Source: Pseudanabaena frigida
GTDB lineage: Bacteria; Cyanobacteriota; Cyanobacteriia; Pseudanabaenales; Pseudanabaenaceae
Assembly (NCBI GenBank): GCA_003242085.1
Contig: QBML01000001.1
Coordinates: 219,216-283,215, forward strand
DNA: 64,000 nucleotides
Reading direction: 5' to 3'
Under the pieces are notes generated by a model. That model was not told the DNA's origin, did no database searches, and saw only the letters and a list, made by a program, of their open reading frames with translations. Below are positions 27,205 through 36,225 of this stretch, one piece after another. Numbering within the stretch: the first letter of the stretch is position 1; each line of letters opens with the position of its first letter. Position numbers and translations under genes: made by a program.

Positions 27205-27492
27205 TTAAGCCCAATCATCTTGTCCTTCATCTTGCGCCATATATACTTTACCGATCGCATGAATAGCTCTAGTTTTAGAAAATAGACTCTCTTCAGTTAA
27301 TTGCCAGTTATTCACGACTTTGATGAGATCGGACTGAATATCTCGCGCCCCAACAAATCCTTTATATCGAATTATTAGACGCGCGAGTTCAGCAAAATCG
27401 CGATTACTTGGCTTAGTCTGAGTCAACAATTCATTGAGTATTTGGCGATCTTTGGTGTACTGAGGATGTCTTTGATCTTTTGTTTCTGCCAT
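27205..27492 (-). CDS. DUF3288 family protein
   Basis: About 95 residues from the ATG at 27492 (MAETKDQRHPQYTKDRQ); an in-frame start 30 bp upstream is less likely because the conserved part begins with KDQxHPQY. Conserved DUF3288 features: LARLIIRYKGFVGARDIQSD, a WQLTEESLF helix, and the acidic C-terminus DEGQDDWA. It is small, soluble and cyanobacteria-specific, with unknown function. It starts 38 bp downstream of a same-strand membrane protein gene, so the two probably form an operon. Confidence 0.8.
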   Translation of the reverse strand: MAETKDQRHPQYTKDRQILNELLTQTKPSNRDFAELARLIIRYKGFVGARDIQSDLIKVVNNWQLTEESLFSKTRAIHAIGKVYMAQDEGQDDWA

Positions 27493-27530
27493 AACTCGAA
27501 CACAAAAATCAGTGCTTTGCACTGATTTTG

Positions 27531-28694
27531 TTAATTCCTCAAAATAATTACTTCATCACCAGTTACTGGGCTACGAGCAATCAAATGATTTTCGGCATCA
27601 GCAACTAATAATTTTTTGAAATTGAGCGATCGCGAGCGATTTTGCAAATCGGTTACTAATTGAGTTTGCTTACTAGGCTCTAATTGATACCATCCATCGC
27701 TAAGCGCTACAATCAAGCGCCCGCGCTTAAAGTTAGTCTGTACCGAACCAAGTAGAGATTCACCGTACTGATTTGCAACTTCCGAAACTTGAGTTTGAAT
27801 TTTAGCGATCTGAATTTGCTCAGAAGTTAGAGGAGTATCACCACGTTCTGGCTTTACCAAATCGTTGACAGATGTTGGTGCCTTCTTTGAAATGTTGCTA
27901 ACAGGAACTGGAGTTGCAGCTACTTTCTTAATGTTTTGACTATGAGCATGGGAAGGCTTCAGAATTAACAATAGTGAAAATAGAGTGACTAAAGCGATAG
28001 TCCCAGCACGCTTATCAAGAATGCGCTTAACTTCATCAGAAAGTGGAACCTGCACTGCAATACCGCTGATTGAGCGCCAAATTGGGGCAGTAGCCGTTAC
28101 AGTCTTTTTCCAAGCATCGTTTTCCTGTAACTTTTCCCAAGAGTTGACCAAGGAAGGAGTAGAAGCTGCTTTAGCTGAAGCTTTTTGCCAAATATTTGTA
28201 GCGATCGGATCGAGCTTATCTACAGATAGCTGTAAAAATGCCAAAATCTTCGGGGTAACTTGCTCTTTGACAAATTTCCAAGCAATTCCAAATTCCTGCT
28301 TGACCTGTGCTGCTAAAGGAGAGCTAGGTTCGGTTGATGCATTTAACAAAGCTGCTGCTTCACCAGTTGAATCTAGAGTTGTTTCGCTCTCTAAACTTTG
28401 TTGAAGTTTCGTTAAGGCAACAATCAAAGCAGCAATCGTCTTTGCAGATAGCACGCGACCAGTCTTTAAGGCTTTATCTAGATTTGGATTGGCTGGAGCT
28501 GCACTCGGCGTTTCGCCGTCAGTTGCAGACACATCCGATGAGGTTAACTTAGCTTGCAGGTTATGCAGTGCAGGAAGCAAACTTTTAACCAGCTTAAGTA
28601 ATAACGCTTGCAACTGTGGCTGCGCCTTTACCCAAGCTTGCCCAACCTGCTTAGAAACGCCCTCAATTACCTCTTTAGTTTTGTTTTCTGTCAC
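27531..28694 (-). CDS. conserved protein with one central transmembrane helix
   Basis: 387 residues. The N-terminal 230 residues are helical, Ala/Gln/Lys-rich (GQAWVKAQPQLQALLLKLVK), with several LAFLQLSVDKLDP-like amphipathic stretches. One hydrophobic helix lies near 232-248 (TIALVTLFSLLLILKP). The C-terminal region (LTSEQIQIAKIQTQVSEVAN, then SLLGSVQTNFKRGRLIVALS and DGWYQLEPSKQTQLVTDLQN) has the look of a periplasmic alpha/beta domain. I do not recognise it. Its promoter lies in the 28695-28944 gap with the hairpin at 28790. Confidence 0.75.
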   Translation of the reverse strand: MTENKTKEVIEGVSKQVGQAWVKAQPQLQALLLKLVKSLLPALHNLQAKLTSSDVSATDGETPSAAPANPNLDKALKTGRVLSAKTIAALIVALTKLQQSLESETTLDSTGEAAALLNASTEPSSPLAAQVKQEFGIAWKFVKEQVTPKILAFLQLSVDKLDPIATNIWQKASAKAASTPSLVNSWEKLQENDAWKKTVTATAPIWRSISGIAVQVPLSDEVKRILDKRAGTIALVTLFSLLLILKPSHAHSQNIKKVAATPVPVSNISKKAPTSVNDLVKPERGDTPLTSEQIQIAKIQTQVSEVANQYGESLLGSVQTNFKRGRLIVALSDGWYQLEPSKQTQLVTDLQNRSRSLNFKKLLVADAENHLIARSPVTGDEVIILRN

Positions 28695-28789
28695 ATCTGC
28701 CTCCTGTCACAATTCACATGATTGCCATGTAAAGTATCACAAATTTATGCAGTGAGGTTAACATATCTTGGCTGTTTCTCAGCATATCG

Positions 28790-28834
28790 CCTAGAAAGTA
28801 GAAACATTAGTAAGCACTGCTATTACTTTCTAGG
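28790..28834. repeat. inverted repeat CCTAGAAAGTA
   Basis: CCTAGAAAGTA (28790-28800) and TACTTTCTAGG (28824-28834) flank a 23-nt loop. The arm matches part of the arms at 5626 and 6192, suggesting a degenerate copy. Confidence 0.6.
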
Positions 28835-28944
28835 AACTGTATTGTGATAGATCCATAGTTGGTATAGTTAATTAAACTTAGTTACTTAATACTTATCATT
28901 GCTTCTTTCATTTTCTCCTTAAACTCAAATATCACTTAAATACT

Positions 28945-30129
28945 ATGCGTATTCTCGCTCTAGCTTGGGAGTTTCCACCGCGTATTATTGGAGGAATTTC
29001 TCGTCATGTAGCAGAGCTTTATCCTGAAGTTGTTAAGCGCGGGCATGAAGTATATCTAGTTACCGTTGCCGTTGAAGATCGACCACTTGAAGAAGTTATC
29101 GATGGAATTCATTTGTATCGTATTCCAGTCGATCCCAACCATGATTTTTTTCAGTGGATTACGCAGATGAATGCAAATATGCTGAGCTTTGCACGATCTT
29201 TTTTGCCAGAAAATTCCATAGATTTAATCCATGCCCATGATTGGTTAGTTGAAGAAACCGCGATCGCCTTAACTGCTGAGTTTCAGATCCCCTTAGTAAC
29301 CACCATTCATGCAACAGAATATGGTCGCTGTAATGGAATTCATAACGATACACAAAGATACATTCACCAAAAAGAAATTCGGCTGACGCAAGCATCCCAA
29401 AGAGTAATTGTGTGTTCTGAGTATATGCGCGACGAGTTAAAGCGTGCGCTTGATTGCTCCCCAGAAAAAACTGATGTGGTTTATAACGGTCTGAGTGGAG
29501 AGCGCTGGCAAAAAATCACTAACGCACATCAACTGGAATGCGATCGTGCAGCCCTACGTGAAAAATATGCATCGTATGAAGAGTACATTATTTATTACGT
29601 AGGTCGCATCACTTACGAAAAGGGCATTTATGTATTACTAAATGCTATGCCCAAAGTACTCGCCGCCATGAACGATCGGGTACGTCTTGTGATTATCGGT
29701 ACTGGTGACGCTTATTCAATCTTGTTACAACGCCAAGCTTGGGACTTAGGGATTTATCACAAGGTTCTATTTACGGGATTCATGGCAGATGATGAATTTT
29801 GGAGATTCCAGACGATCTCAAGCTGTGCCGTCTTTCCGAGTTTATACGAACCCTTTGGAATTGTCGCCCTCGAAAGCTTTGCTGCAAAAGTCCCTCTTGT
29901 TGTTTCAGATACAGGAGGTTTACCCGAAGTTGTGCGCCACGGAATCACAGGAATAGTCACTCAAGTTAATAACTCTGACTCATTAGCAGCAGGAATTATT
30001 GAGATTTTATGCAATCAGGAGTACGCCCAAGGTTTGGTGAGCAATGCTCAATCTGAATTAAAAGAGCGCTTTGCATGGGATCGACTCGCAGAACAAACTG
30101 AAGCGACCTTTTTAAAACTTAGGAAATAG
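28945..30129 (+). CDS. glycosyltransferase family 4
   Basis: 394 residues with GT-B fold marks: N-terminal LAWEFPPRIIGGISRHVAEL with the glycine-rich loop, HAHDWL in the middle, IYYVGRITYEKGIYVLLNAM at the start of the nucleotide-binding domain, and the retaining-enzyme motif SLYEPFGIVALESFA. It transfers a sugar from a nucleotide donor. The N-terminus resembles glycogen/starch synthase-like members, but the acceptor is not readable. The start ATG has no strong ribosome binding site. The 3' end overlaps a convergent small gene by 11 bp. Confidence 0.9.
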   Translation: MRILALAWEFPPRIIGGISRHVAELYPEVVKRGHEVYLVTVAVEDRPLEEVIDGIHLYRIPVDPNHDFFQWITQMNANMLSFARSFLPENSIDLIHAHDWLVEETAIALTAEFQIPLVTTIHATEYGRCNGIHNDTQRYIHQKEIRLTQASQRVIVCSEYMRDELKRALDCSPEKTDVVYNGLSGERWQKITNAHQLECDRAALREKYASYEEYIIYYVGRITYEKGIYVLLNAMPKVLAAMNDRVRLVIIGTGDAYSILLQRQAWDLGIYHKVLFTGFMADDEFWRFQTISSCAVFPSLYEPFGIVALESFAAKVPLVVSDTGGLPEVVRHGITGIVTQVNNSDSLAAGIIEILCNQEYAQGLVSNAQSELKERFAWDRLAEQTEATFLKLRK

Positions 30130-30316
30130 AAAGTAGGATGTGCTTTCCTTCAAATACATGGCTTTTAACTTGTGAGGGATTGCGTAATACCGCTGGAGAT
30201 GGCAAGAAAGATAAAAGCACAGTCAACAGAGTGATCGACACCATACTACCAATAAAAAACTTGGCAAACCATAATTCGCTGGAATCAGGTTTGGGGTTTA
30301 AATTGTGAGACGACAT
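30119..30316 (-). CDS. small single-pass membrane protein
   Basis: 65 residues: a polar N-terminus (SSHNLNPKPDSSELWFAK), one hydrophobic helix (FFIGSMVSITLLTVLLSFL) and a short polar tail. An AAGTAAG site precedes the ATG by about 9 nt. The 3' end overlaps the glycosyltransferase gene by 11 bp. It is too short to classify, and I cannot match it to a known photosystem subunit. It may be real given the clean transmembrane pattern. Confidence 0.45.
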   Translation of the reverse strand: MSSHNLNPKPDSSELWFAKFFIGSMVSITLLTVLLSFLPSPAVLRNPSQVKSHVFEGKHILLSIS

Positions 30317-30367
30317 AATAATGTTCTTACTTGAAAGGTTAATTGAAGATACGTAATTACAGACGAA

Positions 30368-31036
30368 TTAATTTACAAAAGGAGTCCCCCAAATAGACCA
30401 ATTCTCCTTATTGAACGGGGATCGCCATTTTTCGATGAGGTTTCGTTCTAGCTGCTGTCGGGGGCGAGTTGCTAAAGGAGCATCCCACCAAAAAGTCATG
30501 ATAACTTGAGTCGTTAGACTATGAGTGTTGTGAAGTTCTCGGTAGCGAAGAATATATCTCTTACAGTCATGAACACCTTTCCATCTTTTACTAGAACGGC
30601 ATGTTTCACCTATGTACAATAGCACGGGTGAATGTAAAGAAGCATCTAAATCGACAACGAAGTATACACAAGCATCTCCGCGATCGGCACTTGGCAAGCG
30701 ATAGAATTCCGCAGGTTGAATCGGCAGTTTAAAGGGATCAATTGCATGGGGATTGCAATGATTAGATGGCATGTCAAATAGAGAGGTTTGTGTGACTGGG
30801 ATCGTTGTAGAGATTGAATTTTGGTATTTAGCGATCGCCTGTTTCCAAGTCTGCAAAGATTGACTGCTCATTTCATAACTTGCACCACTATCATGGAATC
30901 GTGAATTTCGTTGAATTTCTTCACTAAAGAGCGATCCCTGCTCATAACTGTATGAATTAGTTGTTAACCTTTCCAAGGGACTTAAGTCGCCTGCTTCTGT
31001 GTTTTTACTGTTGTAGGGAGTAGGGCGATCGCTCAT
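30368..31036 (-). CDS. GIY-YIG nuclease-like protein
   Basis: About 222 residues from the ATG at 31036 (MSDRPTPYNSKN). A TTG start 18 bp upstream is less likely. The N-terminal 85 residues are polar and low in structure. The GIY-YIG-like domain is at about 100-210: VYFVVDLDASLHSPVLLYIG shows the two strands with VYF and LYIGET, followed by RYRELHNTHSLTTQ and ERNLIEKWRSPFNKEN with the family's Glu and Asn positions. Such domains make single-strand cuts, but free-standing bacterial members vary. It is monocistronic and has no obvious partner. Confidence 0.75.
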   Translation of the reverse strand: MSDRPTPYNSKNTEAGDLSPLERLTTNSYSYEQGSLFSEEIQRNSRFHDSGASYEMSSQSLQTWKQAIAKYQNSISTTIPVTQTSLFDMPSNHCNPHAIDPFKLPIQPAEFYRLPSADRGDACVYFVVDLDASLHSPVLLYIGETCRSSKRWKGVHDCKRYILRYRELHNTHSLTTQVIMTFWWDAPLATRPRQQLERNLIEKWRSPFNKENWSIWGTPFVN

Positions 31037-31214
31037 GGATTTGCAGCTTAACAAGTTGGTTTGTTGAAAATTTAGCTAGTGTGGGCTGAATGAAACCTTG
31101 TGGTAGAAAACATCATCAGTATTCAAATTATTCAATGGTCTCCCTAGTTAGACACAAAGTGCTTCATCCTATTTTTGCTATACAATTGCCATAGCAACAA
31201 TATATGAATTAAGT

Positions 31215-32762
31215 ATGGATACAGCAAGTCTCAATGCTCTACTAAATAGTGGTGCGATTTTGCCAGAGCTCATTGTCATTGGGACATTGGTAATCGTACT
31301 GATCGTCGATCTGATTGCATCGGGACGCAAATCTGCCAACGTTTTGCCTTATATCGCGATCGCTGGTTTAGTCGCATCCACTGCTGCTCTAGTGTGGCAA
31401 TGGACGGGCTTAGAAAATCCGATCGCCTTTTTGGGCAGTTTTAATAGTGACAAACTCAGCATTGTTTTTCGCGGCATTATTGCCTTGTCTGCTTTATTTA
31501 CGATCCTCGTTTCAGTGCGCTATTTAGAGCAATCAGGTGTAGTAGTTGGCGAATATTTAGTAATTTTGCTCAGTGCTACCCTCGGCGGCATGTTCCTCAC
31601 TGGTTCTGATGAAATGGTGATGGTATTTGTCGCCCTTGAGACCCTGAGTATTTCGTCTTACTTGCTGTCGGGTTATACAAAACGCGATCCGCGCTCCAAT
31701 GAAGCGGCGCTTAAATATTTGTTAGTTGGTGCGGCTAGCTCAGCTATTTTCCTTTACGGTATGTCTTTGCTCTACGGACTTTCGGGCGGCGAAACCTCTC
31801 TGTCGGCGATCGCCTCAAAAATTACCGTTAGCAACACAGCCCTAATTATCTCAATGGTATTTGTAATTGCTGGGGTTTCCTTCAAGCTCTCGGCAGTACC
31901 TTTCCACCAATGGACTCCTGACGTTTACGAAGGTTCGCCAACACCTGTAGTTGCCTTTTTGTCGATTGGCTCTAAGGTTGCTGGCTTCGGACTTGCGCTC
32001 AGATTTTTGATCACTGCTTTTCCTCTGGCTTCTCAGCAATGGCATTACGTGTTTGTGGTCTTGACCGTTTTGAGTATGGTCTTGGGCAACGTGGTAGCGA
32101 TCGCGCAAACCAGCATGAAACGGATGTTGGCTTACTCCTCCATCGGTCAAGCAGGTTTTGTAATGCTCGGCATGGCGATCGACTCCGAAGCGGGTTACGC
32201 CAGCATGGTATTTTACTTGATCCTGTATCTGTTCATGAACATGGGCGCATTCGCCTGCATGATCCTGTTTGCATCCCGCACAGGAACCGATCAAATCAGT
32301 GAATACAGCGGTCTTTACCAAAAAGATCCTTTGCTGACGCTCGCCTTGAGCGTATGTCTCCTATCACTTGGTGGTATTCCTCCCCTCGCTGGCTTCTTTG
32401 GTAAGCTCTACATTTTTTGGGCAGGTTGGCAAGCTCAAGCCTACGGCTTGGTCTTACTAGCTCTAGTCATGAGTGTGGTTTCTCTCTATTACTACATCCG
32501 CGTCGTCAAGATGATGGTAGTCAAGGAGCCTCAAGAAATGTCTGCCTCGGTGAAGAATTATCCAGAAATCACATGGACTCAAGTAGGTATGAAGCCTCTC
32601 CAAGCGGCGATCGTCTTTACACTGATCTTCACAGCGATCGCTGGTATTGCTTCTAATCCTCTCTTTTCGCTCTCAAATCAAGCCGTAAAAGAAACCCAAT
32701 TTCTCCAAGCTAAAGCACCAAATGCAAAATCAGTAGCAGTCTTACCGACAACTGCACAGTAA
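31215..32762 (+). CDS. ndhB: NAD(P)H-quinone oxidoreductase subunit 2 (NdhB)
   Basis: 515 residues with about 14 hydrophobic helices. Proton-translocating-subunit motifs are present: [59 protein letters not shown] and [14 protein letters not shown]. It is a membrane-arm subunit of the thylakoid NDH-1 complex, which oxidises ferredoxin and feeds plastoquinone in cyclic flow, respiration and CO2 uptake. Monocistronic, with a strong terminator immediately after the stop. The length is typical. Confidence 0.97.
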   Translation: MDTASLNALLNSGAILPELIVIGTLVIVLIVDLIASGRKSANVLPYIAIAGLVASTAALVWQWTGLENPIAFLGSFNSDKLSIVFRGIIALSALFTILVSVRYLEQSGVVVGEYLVILLSATLGGMFLTGSDEMVMVFVALETLSISSYLLSGYTKRDPRSNEAALKYLLVGAASSAIFLYGMSLLYGLSGGETSLSAIASKITVSNTALIISMVFVIAGVSFKLSAVPFHQWTPDVYEGSPTPVVAFLSIGSKVAGFGLALRFLITAFPLASQQWHYVFVVLTVLSMVLGNVVAIAQTSMKRMLAYSSIGQAGFVMLGMAIDSEAGYASMVFYLILYLFMNMGAFACMILFASRTGTDQISEYSGLYQKDPLLTLALSVCLLSLGGIPPLAGFFGKLYIFWAGWQAQAYGLVLLALVMSVVSLYYYIRVVKMMVVKEPQEMSASVKNYPEITWTQVGMKPLQAAIVFTLIFTAIAGIASNPLFSLSNQAVKETQFLQAKAPNAKSVAVLPTTAQ

Positions 32763-32791
32763 AAAAAAGGGCGCATCGCGCCCTTTTTTTT
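32762..32791 (+). terminator. rho-independent terminator of ndhB
   Basis: AAAAAAAAGGGCGC is mirrored by GCGCCCTTTTTTTT, giving a GC-rich stem and T tract directly after the ndhB stop. Confidence 0.93.
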
Positions 32792-32838
32792 GTCAAATTT
32801 TAGACTGATTAATTAGATTAGTTGCTCTTTTAAAGCTA

Positions 32839-32848
32839 ACCTTAAGGT
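32839..32848. promoter_or_regulatory. ACCTTAAGGT palindrome upstream of MerR-like gene
   Basis: A perfect 10-bp palindrome lies 30 bp before the ATG at 32878. The identical sequence lies 18 bp before the AbiE-type operon at 42549. It is a candidate operator; no binding protein is known. Confidence 0.4.
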
Positions 32849-32877
32849 ATTTACTAAAGTTGAAACTTATCAAAATT

Positions 32878-33672
32878 ATGAATTTGGGTGTTGGAGAAAT
32901 TGCACGTTTACTGGATGTAGATCGGACTCTTTTAAAGCAATGGTCATTTCATTTCAAAGAGTATCTAAGTAGTGGTGCTAATCCACAAAAAGGAACCTCT
33001 CGACAATTTACGTTGCTAGATCTTCAGGTTCTAATTTATGTCTGTGAATATTGGGAAGAACAACCAGATATTGAAAGCATAAAAATAGGTCTTAACTGTG
33101 GTAATCACATAGATTCATCTATCTATAAGAATATGCTGACTTCTCTGCTGCCCATCTTTCAAGAACCATATGAGAATTTAGACGAAACTTGGAAGAACGT
33201 TTTTCTTATCGGCGGCATGTGTGAAAATTTAATCGATGAATTTGCTTTGGCAGAATCATTTAAACTTGCTGGCGACATACTATTAGAGTCTTCATTATCT
33301 AATGATGAACATTGCGAAATTCTTTACCCAATTATGTATAACTACAGACATTCAGTAGAGCTTTATCTAAAAGCAGTGTTGCCAGCACAAAAAGAAAAGC
33401 ATCATAACTTGCAAATTTTGTTTAAAGAATTAAATGAAATATTAAAGAATAAAAATGTCACGGTTATACCTGATTGGTTTAAAAATTTGGTTTATGAATT
33501 CCATGATTTTGACCCAAATTCCACTACATTTCGCTTTAGTGAATCAGGTATTTTTTCAAAAAGTACAGGTAATAAAGGTGAGTTTATGATTGATTTGCAA
33601 CATATAAAAAAATTAATGTCTTGGTTCGGTCAATCTCTTCAACGTATTAGATATCTTCAAATTGCACCTTAA
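32878..33672 (+). CDS. MerR-like HTH fused to HEPN-like domain
   Basis: 264 residues from ATG 32878; an in-frame TTG at 32860 is an alternative, and neither has a clear ribosome binding site. Residues 1-80 look like a MerR-type helix-turn-helix (GVGEIARLLDVDRTLLKQWS; FTLLDLQVLIYVCEYWEEQP). The C-terminal half has the HEPN-like pattern YNYRHSVELYLKAVL, HHNLQILFKELNEIL and a late GEFMIDLQHIKKLMSWFGQS. HEPN domains occur in toxins and anti-phage proteins, with a catalytic R-x4-6-H in active forms; I do not see that motif clearly. No HIP1 octamer is present between 32800 and 34430, suggesting recent acquisition. Confidence 0.6.
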   Translation: MNLGVGEIARLLDVDRTLLKQWSFHFKEYLSSGANPQKGTSRQFTLLDLQVLIYVCEYWEEQPDIESIKIGLNCGNHIDSSIYKNMLTSLLPIFQEPYENLDETWKNVFLIGGMCENLIDEFALAESFKLAGDILLESSLSNDEHCEILYPIMYNYRHSVELYLKAVLPAQKEKHHNLQILFKELNEILKNKNVTVIPDWFKNLVYEFHDFDPNSTTFRFSESGIFSKSTGNKGEFMIDLQHIKKLMSWFGQSLQRIRYLQIAP

Positions 33673-33785
33673 TGTATAGATCAACATCTTGATTAATACA
33701 GATTTTGCTACTTCATCCAACTTTTTTATACAAACGAACCAAAGTTAAAATTAGAATCTAAGATAACATTCAAGTATTAGAGGAG

Positions 33786-33891
33786 ATGCCTGTGCTTTTA
33801 GAAGACTATTTTCAATTTTCTAAGCCCAGATGACATCCGCATTAAAGGTCATCGTATTAGAATCCAAGATGTTATCAGAAAATACCCATAG
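33786..33891 (+). pseudogene. frameshifted DUF433-like fragment
   Basis: The ATG at 33786 follows AGAGGAG and encodes MPVLLEDYFQFSKPR before a TGA. A shift of frame at the CCCAGATGAC run continues PDDIRIKGHRIRIQDVIRKYP to a TAG. The joined reading (EDYFQFxxPDDIRIKGHRI) looks like the start of DUF433-type proteins, which partner with PIN-domain proteins in toxin-antitoxin pairs. The rest of the gene is missing. Confidence 0.55.
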
Positions 33892-33903
33892 GAAGTTAAG
33901 ACA

Positions 33904-34134
33904 ATGCAAACAATCCAAACGACAGCCCAAGTTGATGAAAAAGGCATACTCCAAATTCAACTTCCCGAACATTCAGGAGAAAAACTAGATATTTTATTGG
34001 TGTATCAAATCGTCCAGAAGACTCAAAAGCGCCAATGGTCACAGCGATTTCTGAGTGCATTTGGAGCATGGCAAGGAGAACCTTTGGAAAGAGAACCCCA
34101 AGGAGAACAACCAGAACGTAATGAAATTTTATGA
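33904..34134 (+). CDS. VapB-type antitoxin
   Basis: 76 residues. The N-terminal beta strands (TIQTTAQVDEKGILQIQLPE) and a short helix are followed by a C-terminal toxin-binding tail (WSQRFLSAFGAWQGEPLERE). Its stop overlaps the next ATG as ATGA, the classic coupling of antitoxin and PIN toxin. No exact antitoxin family can be assigned, though such small proteins are common partners of cyanobacterial VapC toxins. It appears intact while the toxin is interrupted. Confidence 0.7.
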   Translation: MQTIQTTAQVDEKGILQIQLPEHSGEKLDILLVYQIVQKTQKRQWSQRFLSAFGAWQGEPLEREPQGEQPERNEIL

Positions 34135-34532
34135 TTTATCTCCTCGACACCAACACCTGTATTGGTTATATCAATCGCCGCAATCCAGCTATTTATCAGC
34201 ATTTTTTGGCAACCTCACCTGATGATGTCTGTATTTGTGACGTTGTAAAATTTGAACTTTATTAAGGTGCTTATAAAGGCTCACGAACTACTGAGAATCT
34301 AGAAAGTCTCAGTCACTTCTTTGCCGATTTAACCAGTTTACCGTTTGACGGAAAAGCCGCTCTAATTTGCGGACAAATACGAGCCAAATTACAAAAGATG
34401 GGAACTCCGATTGGAAGCTATGATTTACAGATAGCTGCGATCGCTTTAGCCAATAATCTTATCCTTGTAACCCATAACACTAGAGAATTTGAGCGTATTG
34501 AAGGATTAAAACTTGAAGATTGGCAAGAATAA
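34131..34532 (+). pseudogene. vapC: VapC-type PIN toxin with nonsense codon
   Basis: Starts MIYLLDTNTCIGYINRRNP, the PIN-domain opening with the first catalytic Asp. Codon 45 is TAA (34263-34265), inside what should read KFELYYGAYKGS. The frame then stays intact through the remaining PIN motifs: GTPIGSYDLQIAAIALANN and LVTHNTREFERIEG, ending at TAA 34530. A TAT/TAC to TAA change explains it. Active PIN toxins are ribonucleases; this one would be truncated at 44 residues. A HIP1 site occurs in its 3' half. Confidence 0.88.
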
Positions 34533-34556
34533 AGATTTTCTCTTATTTTTTGAAAA

Positions 34557-34680
34557 TATGTCTATGTGACGGAAGTTGCGATCACCTTCAAAATACAGGT
34601 ACAGCACTATCAAGAATGGTTAAAAAATTAACCTTTAGAAGCGATCACAGAAAAACTCATACAAATTTTTTAGGCAACTT
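34557..34680 (+). pseudogene. possible coding remnant with stops
   Basis: In one frame the text reads VTEVAITFKIQVQHYQEWLK, a stop, then PLEAITEKLIQIF and another stop. This looks like a decayed gene tail. I cannot name a family. Confidence 0.3.
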
Positions 34681-34716
34681 GTAGAATAGCAATATTGATT
34701 AGCTGAAAATACTCCT

Positions 34717-35352
34717 ATGGCTGTCACACTCCCTATTTCTAAAACAATTCTGTCTATAGCGGATGTTGAAGATAAATTTCAACTGTTGCCATGCACCGCA
34801 CCTACATTTTTTAGAGAGTGGCAGGACAATTTACCAGAACTCACCGAGATTGAAAAAGCTGCACTCGATCGCCTATTAGTAAGATTTGCAGCACATAGAA
34901 GGCGTGGCATTTTAGCTGAAGGTGCTGTTGATAAGCTCATGATCTCGCCACTGCTGGATTTAGTGGGATTTTATGAGCCTGAATACGAGGTACGAACTGA
35001 AGAATCAGTTGAATTTGCGCTAGAAGGTGATGAAGAAATTCTGCGCGGTAGAATTGATACCTTAATTGTGAGAAATTGCTTCTGGATATTAGTGATTGAA
35101 GCAAAACGCACGATTATGGCTTCGTTAGCAATGCCACAAGCTCTGTCTTATATGATGTGTAATCCACAACCTAACATTCCATCGTTTGGAATGATTACAA
35201 ATGGTGATGAGTTTATTTTTCTGAAAGCGATCGCTCAACCAACACCCCTCTACAGTGCTTCGCGATCGTATTCAATATTTTTCCCTACTGGCAGTCAAGA
35301 TTTAGCGGAAGTGTTTCGAGTCTTAAAACAGATTAAGCTCCAAATAGGTTAA
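34717..35352 (+). CDS. stand-alone HsdR-N-type PD-(D/E)XK nuclease domain
   Basis: 211 residues. The core has LLDLVGFYEPEYEVRTEESV, then RGRIDTLIVRNCFWILVIEAK, giving the D...ExK signature of PD-(D/E)XK nucleases, and a C-terminal PSFGMITNGDEFIFLKA strand pair. It corresponds to the N-terminal nuclease part of type I restriction R subunits, with no helicase and no HsdM or HsdS nearby. Such lone domains are frequent in cyanobacteria and their role is unclear. It contains HIP1-like sites, so it is less foreign than the patch just upstream. It ends at a bidirectional terminator shared with rpaB. Confidence 0.78.
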   Translation: MAVTLPISKTILSIADVEDKFQLLPCTAPTFFREWQDNLPELTEIEKAALDRLLVRFAAHRRRGILAEGAVDKLMISPLLDLVGFYEPEYEVRTEESVEFALEGDEEILRGRIDTLIVRNCFWILVIEAKRTIMASLAMPQALSYMMCNPQPNIPSFGMITNGDEFIFLKAIAQPTPLYSASRSYSIFFPTGSQDLAEVFRVLKQIKLQIG

Positions 35353-35393
35353 GCATAAAAAAATGACCTCCTATGGAGGTCATTTTTTTATGC
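35353..35393. terminator. bidirectional terminator
   Basis: GCATAAAAAAATGACCTCC mirrors GGAGGTCATTTTTTTATGC around a 3-nt loop. It serves both convergent genes. The rpaB stop codon (35390-35388) lies inside the right arm. Confidence 0.92.
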
Positions 35394-36125
35394 TTGTTTT
35401 GATTCGGAACCGTCGATGATGCGCTGAAACAGATAACCTGTACCTCTCGCAGTCAAGATGAGTTCAGGGTTACTAGGATCTTCTTCGAGTTTGGCACGCA
35501 AACGAGAAATGTGTACATCGACAACGCGAGTATCTACATGACGTTCAGGAGTGTAACCCCAAACTTCTTGCAAGATTTCCGCTCTTGAGAATGCTTCACC
35601 CGATCGCCCAACTAATAGCTCTAACAAACTAAACTCCATACCCGTCAAGCGAATACGCTCATCGGACTTATAGACTTGACGCTTGTTAGTATCAATCTTG
35701 ATCGTATTGATGTGAATCACACCAGAACTAGGGATGCCTGATGTGCCATTGCGATCGAAACGACGCAATACCGAACGAATCCGAGCTTCTAATTCCTTTG
35801 GCGAAAAAGGTTTAACAACGTAATCATCTGCACCTAGTTCCAGACCTGTAATGCGATCGGCGACATCGCCTAGAGCAGTCAGCATGATAATCGGAATATC
35901 CGATTCTTTGCGTAGCTCTTGACACACCCCGTAGCCGTCGAGCTTTGGCATCATTACATCAAGAACCACCAAATCAGGGTTTTCTTTATGAAAAACTTCG
36001 ATCGCTTCTTCGCCATCTGCGGCGGTGACCACTTCGTAACCAATCATCGACAGACGAGTCTCCAGAATCCGACGAATACTTGCTTCGTCGTCTACAACTA
36101 GAATTTTTTCCTTATGGTTTTCCAA
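35388..36125 (-). CDS. rpaB: OmpR-type response regulator RpaB
   Basis: 245 residues. The receiver domain has acceptor Asp56 (LVVLDVMMPKLDGYG) and VKPFSPKELEARIRS. The C-terminal winged helix has RLTGMEFSLLELLVGRSGEA and HVDTRVVDVHISRLRAKLEE. The sequence fits the conserved RpaB/Ycf27 regulator that, with the NblS kinase, controls high-light genes and photosystem genes by binding HLR1 repeats. HLR1-like repeats lie within 100 bp of its start, between it and the hli gene on the other strand. Confidence 0.92.
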   Translation of the reverse strand: MENHKEKILVVDDEASIRRILETRLSMIGYEVVTAADGEEAIEVFHKENPDLVVLDVMMPKLDGYGVCQELRKESDIPIIMLTALGDVADRITGLELGADDYVVKPFSPKELEARIRSVLRRFDRNGTSGIPSSGVIHINTIKIDTNKRQVYKSDERIRLTGMEFSLLELLVGRSGEAFSRAEILQEVWGYTPERHVDTRVVDVHISRLRAKLEEDPSNPELILTARGTGYLFQRIIDGSESKQA

Positions 36126-36130
36126 GCCAG

Positions 36131-36225
36131 TTTACACTCCACTATGTTGCTAGCTGCAATTCAGTAAAATTTTATAGTTTTACATATTTATTTAGCTAAG
36201 TTTACAAGAAATTGGTCGTTACAAT
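36131..36225. promoter_or_regulatory. cluster of HLR1-like half sites
   Basis: Four copies of the RpaB half-site pattern (G/T)TTACAnn occur in one orientation: TTTACACT 36131, TTTACATA 36179, TTTACAAG 36201, GTTACAAT 36218. Spacings are 48, 22 and 17 bp rather than the classic 10. They lie between divergent rpaB and hli, so RpaB control of either gene is an inference. Confidence 0.5.

Noticed and set aside
34717..35352. Type I restriction system
   Set aside because: Only the nuclease-like N-terminal domain is present; helicase, HsdM and HsdS are absent.
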